DNA from: Mucilaginibacter inviolabilis
GTDB lineage: Bacteria > Bacteroidota > Bacteroidia > Sphingobacteriales > Sphingobacteriaceae
Direction: 5' to 3'
NCBI RefSeq assembly: GCF_011089895.1
Contig: NZ_JAANAT010000001.1
Coordinates: 3,038,001-3,102,000 of the forward strand
Length of the DNA: 64,000 bases
A model generated the notes under the pieces. It had not been told where the DNA came from. It searched no databases and saw only the letters and a list, made by a program, of their open reading frames with translations. Numbering within the stretch: the first letter of the stretch is position 1; each line of letters begins with the position of its first letter. The position numbers were made by a program, and so were the translations under genes. This document shows, in pieces, positions 26,231 to 34,407 of the stretch.

Positions 26231-27496
26231 TTAAATAATTGAATGATTTTTTTCTTTTAATTCCTGGCGATCGCTCCTTAAAATTACAGAAAAGCAAACC
26301 GCAATAACAAGTGCCGCTATACCCTGGCAAAGCATGGTTAATGGCGCGCCTAATTTTTGAGAAATGGTACCAATAAGCAAACTGCCCAGCGGTATCATTC
26401 CAAAATAAGCCATAGCCACAAAACTCATTACCCGGCCGCGCATATTGGCGGCTGCTTCTATTTGGATAATAGTAATACTGGTTGACATCGGTGTAATTGA
26501 TCCCAATCCCAATATCACCGCAAACGGTAGGGCCAGGGCAAAATAGCTGGTTCGCGAAAACAAAATGAGCCCCATACCTAATGTGGCAATACTGAGTATC
26601 AATACCATCTTTAAATTGATCCCTTTTTTTGCCGAGGCGAGTAAAAAACTGCCTATAAGCGCTCCTAAACCAATGCAGCCGCTGATATAGCCGTAAGTAG
26701 CGGCATTGCCCTTAAAAATAACCTTGGCAAAAACCGGCTCCATGGTATCATATGGCAAAATCAGCAGGCTTAAACAGAGCATCAGCAGGATAAGCATACT
26801 GATGGCTGGGGTTTGTTTCAGGTACTTCAGACCCTCTGCCAATTCGGAGGTAACCTTTTTCTTAATGGCGGGCGGTTTAAAATCCGGAAACTTCATCAGT
26901 AACAGGGATATGATCACCGCTATAAAACTCACAGCATTAACAACAAAGCAAACGCCAGCACCAAATTTCTGCAAAACCATACCGGATAAAGCCGGACCAA
27001 TAAGCCGGGCCAAATTAACCATAGCCGAATTGAGCGAAATGGCATTGGCCAGATCGGCCTTGTCATCTACCATTTCATGTACCATGGGCTGGCGTGCCGG
27101 CACATCAAAGGCGTTGATAGTGCCCAATATGGCGCTCAGGGTGAGTATTTCCCAAATAACATAATGATTGGTTAAAATGAGTACCGCCAGCAGTATGGCC
27201 TGTATCATAGAGGCGGTTTGGGTAACCAGCAATATTTTATACCGGGGGTACCGATCGGCAATTACGCCGCCAAACAACGAAAATAAAAATGCGGGAAATT
27301 GCTGTGCAAAAACAGCAAAACCAATCATAGAGGCCGAGTGTGTAAGCGTATAGATCACCCAGATCACTGCTGTACGCTGCATCCAGGTACCAATTTGAGA
27401 AATGGATTGCCCGGTAAAAAACAAGGAGTAGTTACGATTTCGAAAAGCGCGGAAAGTGTGCTCGCTTTTATTTTTCTTTTGGACATTATTTGTCAT
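26231..27496 (-). CDS. MFS transporter, EntS/MFS_3 type
   Basis: 421 aa with about twelve membrane segments. The opening FRAFRNRNYSLFFTGQSISQIGTWMQRTAVIW is characteristic of the MFS_3 group that includes the enterobactin exporter EntS (quoted in parts here: FTGQSISQIGTWMQ). The inter-helix motif GGVIADRYPRYK matches MFS motif A. It lies 26 nt after the TetR gene and 17 nt before the small membrane protein. A TetR-controlled exporter of a small, possibly toxic or siderophore-like compound is the likely role; an isochorismatase-fold enzyme in the same operon could act on the same compound. Confidence 0.85.
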   Translation of the reverse strand: MTNNVQKKNKSEHTFRAFRNRNYSLFFTGQSISQIGTWMQRTAVIWVIYTLTHSASMIGFAVFAQQFPAFLFSLFGGVIADRYPRYKILLVTQTASMIQAILLAVLILTNHYVIWEILTLSAILGTINAFDVPARQPMVHEMVDDKADLANAISLNSAMVNLARLIGPALSGMVLQKFGAGVCFVVNAVSFIAVIISLLLMKFPDFKPPAIKKKVTSELAEGLKYLKQTPAISMLILLMLCLSLLILPYDTMEPVFAKVIFKGNAATYGYISGCIGLGALIGSFLLASAKKGINLKMVLILSIATLGMGLILFSRTSYFALALPFAVILGLGSITPMSTSITIIQIEAAANMRGRVMSFVAMAYFGMIPLGSLLIGTISQKLGAPLTMLCQGIAALVIAVCFSVILRSDRQELKEKNHSII

Positions 27497-27522
27497 TTTG
27501 TCGAAAATAGTTTAAAAAAATT

Positions 27523-28140
27523 TTAATCCTTTAGTCCGTACATAGCCATGCGGATAAACATATCTGCCGCAGGCACAGCCTTTACCGTATCATCTTCCAG
27601 TTCCAGCTCGCGCTTTATCCCGCGTAGACTGCTTAATAGCACCATAATGAGCATCTCCAGTTCCGGAGCCGCCATTTTACGCAATTCGCCTTTATTCATA
27701 CCATCGGTGAGCAATTGCTCCATCAAAGCGCTTTCCTGCCGAACAATGAGGTTATGAAGAATAATCTTGGCTTTCTGGAACTCAGATAAGGCATCAGCGT
27801 CCATCCCAACGTCGAGCATTTTAAAAAAAGCTCTCTTTTCACGAAGTACTTCTAATTTGGTGATAAAGAAGGCACGAAGTTTTTGTTCAACACCTGATGC
27901 CTGATTAACGGCATGGGTCATTGCCGACAGCATTTCACGGACTTCTATCATGACAACCGCGTCAAAAATTTCGTCCTTACTTTTATAGTAGTAATAAAGC
28001 GAGCTTCTACCCTTACCAATGGCCTTGGCAACATCATCCATCGTTACCTTAGCTAAACCATACACCTGAAACAAGCGCTTAGCCGCAGCCAGGATCTGCT
28101 GCTGCATGAAATCTTCTTTACTGGATGTATTTGCCGACAT
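27523..28140 (-). CDS. TetR-family regulator heading the MFS operon
   Basis: 205 aa from the ATG at 28140. The DNA-binding region is ILAAAKRLFQVYGLAKVTMD followed by VAKAIGKGRSSLYYYYKSKD. A longer frame from 28185 is excluded because the -7 box (28163-28170) lies inside it. A perfect 10-bp-arm palindrome (28183-28207) covers the -33 element, the standard position for autorepression. It probably senses the substrate of the exporter downstream. Confidence 0.88.
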   Translation of the reverse strand: MSANTSSKEDFMQQQILAAAKRLFQVYGLAKVTMDDVAKAIGKGRSSLYYYYKSKDEIFDAVVMIEVREMLSAMTHAVNQASGVEQKLRAFFITKLEVLREKRAFFKMLDVGMDADALSEFQKAKIILHNLIVRQESALMEQLLTDGMNKGELRKMAAPELEMLIMVLLSSLRGIKRELELEDDTVKAVPAADMFIRMAMYGLKD

Positions 28141-28162
28141 ACGGGGATAAATTTTAACAATA

Positions 28163-28194
28163 CAAACATAAGCCACTTTAGACAATTAAACAAA
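28163..28194 (-). promoter_or_regulatory. Promoter of the TetR-MFS-isochorismatase operon
   Basis: Minus strand: -33 TTTG (28194-28191), 20-nt spacer, exact -7 box TATGTTTG (28170-28163). The start codon is 22 nt beyond the box. Confidence 0.65.
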
Positions 28195-28207
28195 AAATGT
28201 TTAATTG
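28183..28207. promoter_or_regulatory. Palindromic operator for the TetR regulator
   Basis: Perfect inverted repeat CAATTAAACA, 5 A residues, TGTTTAATTG. It contains the -33 TTTG of the operon promoter, so occupancy would block transcription. Confidence 0.65.
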
Positions 28208-28417
28208 TTTTACTTTTCACTTACAATCAACCGGGGGCTTTTGACTTGACAGTATCTTTATCACAATAATTTTACAAAAGGCACGTTCTTTACAAGAACA
28301 ACCTTAACAGTCGTGAAATCAATGGACTTACATCGTGTTTGGCTTGATATCCTGAAAAAATCAAAGCTTTCCTTCTTCATAAACTGGTTTAACCGCTAAG
28401 TATTTTTTATAGGCCGG

Positions 28418-28450
28418 TTTGCGCATATCTGCCATAATTCCTTAACTTTA
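28418..28450 (+). promoter_or_regulatory. Promoter of the M13 peptidase gene
   Basis: -33 TTTG (28418-28421), 21-nt spacer and -7 box TAACTTTA (28443-28450), 15 nt before the ATG. Confidence 0.5.
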
Positions 28451-28465
28451 ATTTTTGAATCTAAC

Positions 28466-30538
28466 ATGAAATTAAAGTTATCTTACGTAATGCTGGCGGG
28501 TGCTTTGGCACTATCAGCCAACAGTTTTGCTGCCGATGGCGGCGTATCCCCCAAACCAAAACACAAACCTGCAGTCCCTAAAAAATTTATTGATCCGGCC
28601 AATATGGATCTCAGTGTAAAACCTGGCGATGATTTTTTTGATTATGCTAATGGTAACTGGATAAAGCAAAACGCTATACCTGCCAAAGAAACCCGCTGGG
28701 GAAGCTTTAACATCCTGCGGCAGGAAAATACCGATAAATTATTAGGCCTGCTCAACGAGGTGAGCAAAACATCGGCCTCACAGCCAAAAGGCAGCCTGAG
28801 GCAGCGTGTTGGCGATCTGTACGCCAGCGGCATGGATAGCCTGGCTATCGAAAAACGCGGTTATGATCCCATAAAACCCGATCTGCAGCGTATCGACCAA
28901 ATCAACAATCTCGATGCCGTGATCGGTGAGATGACCTATCAACGCGTTAATGGCGAAGGGAGTCCGCTTTTCAGATTTGGCGTTGGCCAGGACGAAAAAA
29001 ATGTAAACAAATATGTGGTAGGCTTTAACCAGGGCGGTACAAGTTTACCAGACCGCGATTATTACCTGAAAGCCGATGCCCGCACCAAAGGCATTCAGGA
29101 TGCTTACAAAAAATATATCGTAGCACTGTTTACGCTAACCGGCAGCAGCAATGACGAAGCACTTAAAAACGCCGACGTTATTTTTAGCCTGGAAACTACC
29201 CTGGCCAAAGCGCAGTTGAGCCGTGTAGCCATGCGCGATCCAAACGTTACCTACAACAAATTTTCTGTAGATGGTTTCAGCAAGATCACACCGCACTTAA
29301 ACTGGAACACCTTATTACCGCAATTAAAAGCAGGCGGACAGGATACAGTATTGGTTGGTCAGCCTGGATTTTTTAAAGCGGCCGATTCCCTGTTAACCGT
29401 TACACCAGTTGACAGCTGGAAAATTTACCTCAAATGGAGCATCCTTAAAGGCGCGTCATCTTCCTTAAGCTCGCCGTTTGTAAACGCTACTTTTGATTTC
29501 AGTAAGGTATTATCTGGTCAAAAAGTACAAACACCACGTAATGAGCGTATGAGCGGCCTTGTTGACGGCAGCATTGGCGAATTGTTGGGCCAGCTTTTTG
29601 TAGAGAAATATTTTACACCGGCAGCCAAACAATACATGATTAACCTGGTGAACAACCTGAAAGAAACCCTGGGCGACCGTATTAAACGCCTGGAGTGGAT
29701 GAGCCCGGAAACCAAAGCCCGCGCGCTTAAAAAACTGGCCGCATTTACCGTTAAAATTGGCTATCCTGATAAGTGGGAAGCGTATGACGGATTGGTTATT
29801 GACCGTAACGACTATGCCGCTAACCTGAAGGCTTTATCTATCTGGCGTTATAATTTTAATGTTAGCCGTCTGGGTAAACCGGTTGATAAAGCCCGCTGGG
29901 GTATGACACCGCCAACCGTAAACGCATACTATAATCCAACCAATAACGAGATCGTTTTCCCGGCCGGTATTTTACAGTTCCCTTTCTTTGACTTTAAGGC
30001 CGACGACGCCGTGAATTATGGTGGTATAGGTGCTGTTATCGGACACGAAATGACACACGGTTTTGACGATCAGGGCCGCCAGTATGATGCCGATGGCACC
30101 CTGCGCGACTGGTGGACTAAAACCGATGCCGATAAATTTAAAGTACGCGCCAACCAGGTGGTGGAACAATACAACGCCTTTACTGTGGTAGATACGCTGC
30201 ACGTAAACGGTAAATTAACCCTGGGCGAAAACCTGGCCGATTTGGGTGGTTTAAACATAGCTTACGAAGCCTATAAAAAAACCAAACAAGGTCAGGAAAA
30301 TAAAAAGATAGACGGCTTTACTGCCGATCAACGTTTCTTTTTATCATGGGCACAAGTATGGCGCAGCAGGCAACGTCCGGAATCGGCAGCACAACGCATC
30401 CTGACTGATCCGCATTCACCAGAGCAGTTCCGTACCAACGCACCATTAACTAACATCGATGCCTGGTACAAAGCTTTCAACGTGCAAGCGGGCGATAAAA
30501 TGTACAAAAAGCCAGAAGACCGGATTAAGGTTTGGTAG
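28466..30538 (+). CDS. M13-family (neprilysin/PepO-like) zinc metallopeptidase
   Basis: 690 aa with a signal peptide (MKLKLSYVMLAGALALSANS, cleavage near SFAAD), so periplasmic or surface. The Peptidase_M13_N domain starts IDPANMDLSVKPGDDFFDYANG. The zinc site is VIGHEMTHGFDDQGRQYDADG with His527, Glu528 and His531, and the third ligand lies in GENLADLGG. The C-terminus DKMYKKPEDRIKVW is the usual family ending. M13 enzymes cut short peptides. The gene is monocistronic, followed by a repeat-rich gap. Confidence 0.95.
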   Translation: MKLKLSYVMLAGALALSANSFAADGGVSPKPKHKPAVPKKFIDPANMDLSVKPGDDFFDYANGNWIKQNAIPAKETRWGSFNILRQENTDKLLGLLNEVSKTSASQPKGSLRQRVGDLYASGMDSLAIEKRGYDPIKPDLQRIDQINNLDAVIGEMTYQRVNGEGSPLFRFGVGQDEKNVNKYVVGFNQGGTSLPDRDYYLKADARTKGIQDAYKKYIVALFTLTGSSNDEALKNADVIFSLETTLAKAQLSRVAMRDPNVTYNKFSVDGFSKITPHLNWNTLLPQLKAGGQDTVLVGQPGFFKAADSLLTVTPVDSWKIYLKWSILKGASSSLSSPFVNATFDFSKVLSGQKVQTPRNERMSGLVDGSIGELLGQLFVEKYFTPAAKQYMINLVNNLKETLGDRIKRLEWMSPETKARALKKLAAFTVKIGYPDKWEAYDGLVIDRNDYAANLKALSIWRYNFNVSRLGKPVDKARWGMTPPTVNAYYNPTNNEIVFPAGILQFPFFDFKADDAVNYGGIGAVIGHEMTHGFDDQGRQYDADGTLRDWWTKTDADKFKVRANQVVEQYNAFTVVDTLHVNGKLTLGENLADLGGLNIAYEAYKKTKQGQENKKIDGFTADQRFFLSWAQVWRSRQRPESAAQRILTDPHSPEQFRTNAPLTNIDAWYKAFNVQAGDKMYKKPEDRIKVW

Positions 30539-30630
30539 TTTTTTTAAGTACTGAGTATAAAATACAAGTCAAAGCCTGGTGAAAGCCGGGCTTTGCTTGT
30601 TTTACACGTCACCCAACCCTCTCCAGGTAT

Positions 30631-30712
30631 TTTGTCATCCTGAGGAACGAAGGATCTATTCGTAAACAGGCATATCGCTTAATAGATGCTTCACTTCGTT
30701 CAGCATGACAAA
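30631..30712. repeat. Hairpin repeat, family A, copy 1
   Basis: Imperfect inverted repeat opening TTTGTCATCCTGAGGAACGA and closing with CGTTCAGCATGACAAA. Other copies: 31459-31541, 41826-41908, 42835-42914 and a divergent one at 59287-59360. All are intergenic. It occupies the gap 30539-31023 together with two further repeats and no gene. Confidence 0.7.
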
Positions 30713-30730
30713 CATAATTGGAATATATTT

Positions 30731-30786
30731 CCCCGTCGGCAGATAAGCTTCGGGCGAAAGCGGGCAGAACAATGGTGGCTTGTGCC
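30731..30786. repeat. 56-bp repeat, copy 1
   Basis: Opens CCCCGTCGGCAGATAAGCTT; 51 of 56 bases match 31571-31626. No coding potential. Confidence 0.6.
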
Positions 30787-30802
30787 ATAAAAAACAACCA
30801 TA

Positions 30803-30883
30803 TCATTGCGAGCGTAACATAGCAATCCTCTGGCTGGCGTATTGAACGCGAGGAGATTGCTTCGTCATTCTTCCTCGCAATGA
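30803..30883. repeat. Hairpin repeat, family B, diverged copy
   Basis: Opens TCATTGCGAGCG and closes CTTCCTCGCAATGA. Better copies are at 34233-34316 and 49655-49745. Confidence 0.6.
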
Positions 30884-30973
30884 CATATTTTTATTTTAGC
30901 TTATGGTCGGTGTTAAAAGCGGTCTACACCCTGGCGATTTATTTATGGAACTAAATATCTAAAGCCCCTTTTG

Positions 30974-30981
30974 TAACTTTA
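30974..30981 (+). promoter_or_regulatory. Candidate -7 box of the DUF2200 gene
   Basis: TAACTTTA, 42 nt before the start codon. Confidence 0.35.
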
Positions 30982-31023
30982 CATACCTGCCTCTTTATTC
31001 AAGAGCAATTAATAACCAATATT

Positions 31024-31377
31024 ATGGACAACCTTACAAGAGTTTACAAAATGTCTTTTGCGGGTGTTTATCCGCATTATATCCAAAAAGCCGAAAGGAA
31101 AGGCAGAACAAAGGCCGAGGTAGATGAGATCATATTCTGGCTCACCGGATATGACGAACAATCATTGCAGCAACACCTCGATAACAAAACCGATTTTGAA
31201 AATTTTTTTGCCCAGGCGCCACAAATTAACCCGAATGTCTCCAAAATCACAGGCGTGATCTGCGGGTATCGGGTAGAAGAAATCGAAGACAAGCTGATGC
31301 AGCAGGTTCGTTATTTAGATAAACTGGTAGATGAACTCGCAAAAGGAAAAACCATGGAAAAGATATTGAGGAAGTAG
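31024..31377 (+). CDS. DUF2200 family protein
   Basis: 117 aa. The start [20 protein letters not shown] and the core [21 protein letters not shown] are typical of this small, widespread cytoplasmic family. Function is unknown; no catalytic motif is evident. The gene stands alone between two repeat-filled gaps that share a composite repeat. Confidence 0.85.
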   Translation: MDNLTRVYKMSFAGVYPHYIQKAERKGRTKAEVDEIIFWLTGYDEQSLQQHLDNKTDFENFFAQAPQINPNVSKITGVICGYRVEEIEDKLMQQVRYLDKLVDELAKGKTMEKILRK

Positions 31378-31383
31378 GGCTTT

Positions 31384-31423
31384 ATCAATTATTGAATTAG
31401 TGATTTAGTGAATTATTGATTTC
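31384..31423. repeat. Octamer tandem repeat (GTGAATTA family), copy 1
   Basis: Five 8-nt units, among them TTGAATTA, GTGATTTA and GTGAATTA, beginning 6 nt after the DUF2200 stop. A second copy lies at 58135-58174. The surrounding gap 31378-32007 has no gene. Confidence 0.55.
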
Positions 31424-31458
31424 TGAACCATGATTTCTCCATTATTCAGTTAAACTAA

Positions 31459-31541
31459 TTTGTCATCCTGAAGAACGAAGGATCTACTATTAAACAAGCA
31501 TATCGTTTATATAGATGCTTCACTCCGTTCAGCATGACAAA
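31459..31541. repeat. Hairpin repeat, family A, copy 2
   Basis: Opens TTTGTCATCCTGAAGAACGA and closes CGTTCAGCATGACAAA. Confidence 0.7.
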
Positions 31542-31570
31542 CATATGGTAAGAAATTCTTTATCTTCTTT

Positions 31571-31626
31571 CCCCGTCAGCAGATAAGCTTTGGGCGAAAG
31601 CGGGCAGAACAATGCTGGCCTGTGCG
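31571..31626. repeat. 56-bp repeat, copy 2
   Basis: Near-copy of 30731-30786. It is followed by unique sequence with a small perfect hairpin, TCCCGATA/TATCGGGA, at 31717-31734. Confidence 0.6.
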
Positions 31627-31849
31627 GTTGCGGGGCATAGCAAGTTTTTGCTGAAGGTAGAGATTGCGCGAACGAAGTGGGGCAAAATAATTGCAGCCCT
31701 GGTTCTGCCCGGTTTGTCCCGATAAATATCGGGATGCGGCAAAGAAGCATTTCTGTGAAAGCCGTTTGGCTACTTTGTGGCTACAAAGTAAAGGGCCTAC
31801 CGCGGCCAAGAGCGGGTCTACGCCATGCAAAACTACCCTGTATAGCATG

Positions 31850-31880
31850 CGATTGCTTCGTCGTTCCTCCTCGCGATGAC
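31850..31880. repeat. Half of a family B hairpin repeat
   Basis: Only the right arm is present (CGATTGCTTCGTCG...CTCGCGATGAC); the left arm appears lost. Confidence 0.45.
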
Positions 31881-31989
31881 ATATTTTTTTATATAAAACA
31901 TCTGAATTACTGTATATTCCATCGTTTTCATAGTATTAATATTTACAACATGTAAACATTTCAACTCTGAAACAACCCGCCTAAACCAT

Positions 31990-31997
31990 TATCTTTG
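31990..31997 (+). promoter_or_regulatory. -7 box of the MBL-rhodanese gene
   Basis: TATCTTTG, an exact consensus match, 10 nt before the start codon. Confidence 0.5.
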
Positions 31998-32007
31998 CTG
32001 GTATAAT

Positions 32008-33342
32008 ATGATTATTCAACAGTTCTACGATAAAGGATTGGCGCATGCATCGTACGCCGTTATCCGTACAGGTAAAATGATCGTTATTGATCCGGCACGC
32101 AATCCGCAGCCTTATTATGACTTCGCTAATCAGCACGATGCCGATATTGTGGGCGTTATTGAAACACATCCGCATGCCGATTTTGTAAGTTCGCACCTGG
32201 AAATTCACCAGAGTACCAATGCCGTAATTTATTGCAGTAAGCTCACCGGTGCTACCTATCCGCACGAAACTTTTGACGATGGCGACCAGATACAATTGAA
32301 TGATATCAAGCTAAAAGCTATCAATACCCCTGGTCATTCGCCCGATTCTATTTGTATCCTGCTGGAAGACGAAAAAGGTAAAGATGCCGCCATTTTTACC
32401 GGTGATACCTTATTTGTAGGCGATGTAGGTCGACCAGACTTGCGCGAGAATGTGGGTAACATCACCGCCAAAAAAGAAGAACTGGCCAAACAAATGTACC
32501 AGAGCACCCGCCATAAACTAATGACCCTGCCTAAAAGCGTGGTGGTTTATCCGGCGCATGGCCCGGGTTCATTATGCGGTAAAAATATGAGTCCTGATCT
32601 GGAAAGCACCATTGGCCGCGAACTGCGCGAAAACTATGCCCTTCAGCTAATGGACGAAATGACCTTTGTTAAAACCCTCACTACCGATCAGCCATTTATG
32701 CCCAAGTATTTTGGCTATGATGTGGATCTGAATAAAAGCGGGGCACCGCTGTTACAGCAAAGCATTGATGCCATAACCCGTATCAATGCAGAAACGGCTC
32801 TTGAAAAAGACGTACTGGTGATTGATGCTCGCCCGAAACAGCAGTTCAGGAATGGTCATCTTAAGGGCGCTATTAACTTGCAGGATGGCGAAAAATTTGA
32901 AACCTGGCTGGGTTCGATATTAAGTCCTAATGAGACATTTTATCTGATAGCCGAAACAGAGGAGAGTTTGAATATCCTGATCAAAAAAGCAGCTAAAATA
33001 GGTTACGAAAAAAACATTAAAGCCGCGTTGTTGGCTCCGGCCTCTGCTTCCGAAATGTCGGCTACGCTTGATCTGGACGATTTCAGGATCAACCCTAACA
33101 ATTATCATATTGTTGACGTGCGTAACCACGGCGAGGTAAATGATGGCAAGGTATTTAAAGACTCCATCACCATTCCACTACCCGAACTGCGCGAACGCAT
33201 CAACGAAATACCAACCGACAAACCCATTGTAATACATTGCGCGGCGGGTTATCGCTCGGCAGCAGCAGCCAGCATTGTAGCTGCCCAAATACATCAGGTA
33301 CCGGTTTATGACCTGGGTGAGGTGATTGTGGAATTTGCATAA
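32008..33342 (+). CDS. MBL-fold persulfide dioxygenase-like protein with two rhodanese domains
   Basis: 444 aa. Residues 1-~240 are a metallo-beta-lactamase fold of the ETHE1/persulfide dioxygenase type. The metal motif reads ETHPHADFVSSH: His54, His56 and Asp58 are kept, but the usual last histidine is Phe59. Further ligand regions are NTPGHSPDSI and FTGDTLFVGDVGRPDL. Residues ~265-350 are a rhodanese-like domain without a cysteine. The final one has the active loop IHCAAGYRS with Cys411. Such fusions oxidise glutathione persulfide and relay sulfane sulfur. The phenylalanine would leave a mononuclear iron site intact, as ETHE1 needs only two histidines and one aspartate. Confidence 0.87.
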   Translation: MIIQQFYDKGLAHASYAVIRTGKMIVIDPARNPQPYYDFANQHDADIVGVIETHPHADFVSSHLEIHQSTNAVIYCSKLTGATYPHETFDDGDQIQLNDIKLKAINTPGHSPDSICILLEDEKGKDAAIFTGDTLFVGDVGRPDLRENVGNITAKKEELAKQMYQSTRHKLMTLPKSVVVYPAHGPGSLCGKNMSPDLESTIGRELRENYALQLMDEMTFVKTLTTDQPFMPKYFGYDVDLNKSGAPLLQQSIDAITRINAETALEKDVLVIDARPKQQFRNGHLKGAINLQDGEKFETWLGSILSPNETFYLIAETEESLNILIKKAAKIGYEKNIKAALLAPASASEMSATLDLDDFRINPNNYHIVDVRNHGEVNDGKVFKDSITIPLPELRERINEIPTDKPIVIHCAAGYRSAAAASIVAAQIHQVPVYDLGEVIVEFA

Positions 33343-33349
33343 GAAGTTT

Positions 33350-33530
33350 CATTGGGTCATTGAGGCATTAGGTCATTGGTCTCTGGAGCACAAAGATTAT
33401 TAACGCCTGTGTGGAAATTAGTAACTTACTGAGCTCAAAAATCCAATGACCCAATGACCCAATGACCCAATGACCCAATGACCCAATGACCCAATGACCC
33501 AATGACCTAATGACCTAATGACTCAATGAA
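33350..33530. repeat. Octamer tandem array (CCAATGAC) with inverted upstream partner
   Basis: Eleven consecutive 8-nt units at 33443-33530: CCAATGAC eight times, CTAATGAC twice, then TCAATGAA. At 33350-33381 the complement of the same phrase appears (CATTGGGTCATTGAGGC..., about four units), so the two can pair across a ~60-nt spacer. The array ends 11 nt before the mnmD start. Unit length and lack of spacers exclude CRISPR. Confidence 0.75.
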
Positions 33531-33541
33531 CGAGTAAACTA

Positions 33542-34213
33542 ATGAACCAACTAAGCATAGTAACCACAGCCGATGGCTCCAAAACCATTTACAACGCCGC
33601 GGTAGGTGAGCATTATCATTCGCGCCATGGCGCTTTGCAGGAGAGTTTGCATGTATTTGTAAATGCCGGTTTGGATTACTTTCTGGCTCAAAACAATGCA
33701 AAAGAGGCCAGCATACTGGAAGTTGGCTTCGGTACAGGGCTTAACTTTTTGCTAAGTTCGGATTATTGTACCCGTCATCAAATACATCTTCAATATACCG
33801 GAATCGAAGCCTATCCGCTTACTGCCGATATGATGGCTCAAACCGGTTATGAGCAATATGTCTCTGCTGAATTATGGGCCGGCTACCTGCAACATTATCC
33901 GGATACCTTAAAAAACGAGGTAAGTATTGATGTCGCTACACAACTGCAAATAGCACATTGCAAACTCGTGGAGTTTAAATCAGATCAACTATTCGACATT
34001 ATATATTTTGATGCCTTTGCCGCCGTGCACCAACCCGAAATGTGGGAACTACCGGCTATAAGTCATATATCCCAATTCTTAAAACCTGGTGGTGTATTTG
34101 TAACCTACGCCATCACCGGCAATCTCAAAAGAATGCTTAAAAGCCTGGGCTTTGCCATACAAAAAATACCTGGCGCACCCGGCAAACGTGAAATGCTGCG
34201 GGCGATTAGATAA
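33542..34213 (+). CDS. mnmD: tRNA (5-methylaminomethyl-2-thiouridylate) methyltransferase
   Basis: 223 aa, the methyltransferase half of MnmC without the oxidase domain. Motif I is ILEVGFGTGLNFLL, followed by YTGIEAYPL and IIYFDAFAAVHQPEMW. The ending GAPGKREMLRA is the family substrate-binding motif. It completes mnm5s2U34 in tRNA from the nm5 intermediate. Stand-alone MnmD is the common form outside Gammaproteobacteria. Confidence 0.88.
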   Translation: MNQLSIVTTADGSKTIYNAAVGEHYHSRHGALQESLHVFVNAGLDYFLAQNNAKEASILEVGFGTGLNFLLSSDYCTRHQIHLQYTGIEAYPLTADMMAQTGYEQYVSAELWAGYLQHYPDTLKNEVSIDVATQLQIAHCKLVEFKSDQLFDIIYFDAFAAVHQPEMWELPAISHISQFLKPGGVFVTYAITGNLKRMLKSLGFAIQKIPGAPGKREMLRAIR

Positions 34214-34232
34214 TAGCGTATTAAAAAAGCTT

Positions 34233-34316
34233 CATTGCGAGGTACGAAGCAATCTCTACAAAGGCAGGTCAATTCGCTCTGTATAGCATAGAGATTGCTT
34301 CGTACCTCGCAATGAC
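34233..34316. repeat. Hairpin repeat, family B, perfect copy
   Basis: Arms of 26 bp that match perfectly (TCATTGCGAGGTACGAAGCA... and its complement) around a ~32-nt loop. Very similar to 49655-49745. Confidence 0.75.
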
Positions 34317-34337
34317 GCTTTCAGTTAATTTCCTTCC

Positions 34338-34372
34338 TTATCTTGATTCCTGATTCTTACCTCTTGCTTCTC
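34338..34372. repeat. Heptamer repeat (GATTCTT family), single arm
   Basis: Five 7-nt units including GATTCCT, GATTCTT, ACCTCTT and GCTTCTC. This is the same phrase as the right arms of 57253-57366 and 60272-60364. It lies directly before the mazG promoter. Confidence 0.5.
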
Positions 34373-34380
34373 AAAACCCT

Positions 34381-34388
34381 TATCTTTG
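34381..34388 (+). promoter_or_regulatory. -7 box of mazG
   Basis: TATCTTTG, exact consensus match, 19 nt before the ATG. Confidence 0.5.
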
Positions 34389-34407
34389 CGGCATAAAAAT
34401 AAAACAT

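Noticed and set aside
28322..28399. 25-codon ORF (MDLHRVWLDI...) before the M13 peptidase
   Set aside because: No homologue in the window, no promoter of its own, and it precedes the -33/-7 pair of the peptidase gene; likely chance.
30539..32007. Insertion sequence remnant in the repeat-rich gaps
   Set aside because: No transposase fragment, no terminal inverted repeats with target duplication; the repeats are short hairpins found elsewhere in the window.
33443..33530. Possible CRISPR array
   Set aside because: Units are 8 nt and contiguous with no spacers, and no cas gene is present; it is a simple tandem array.
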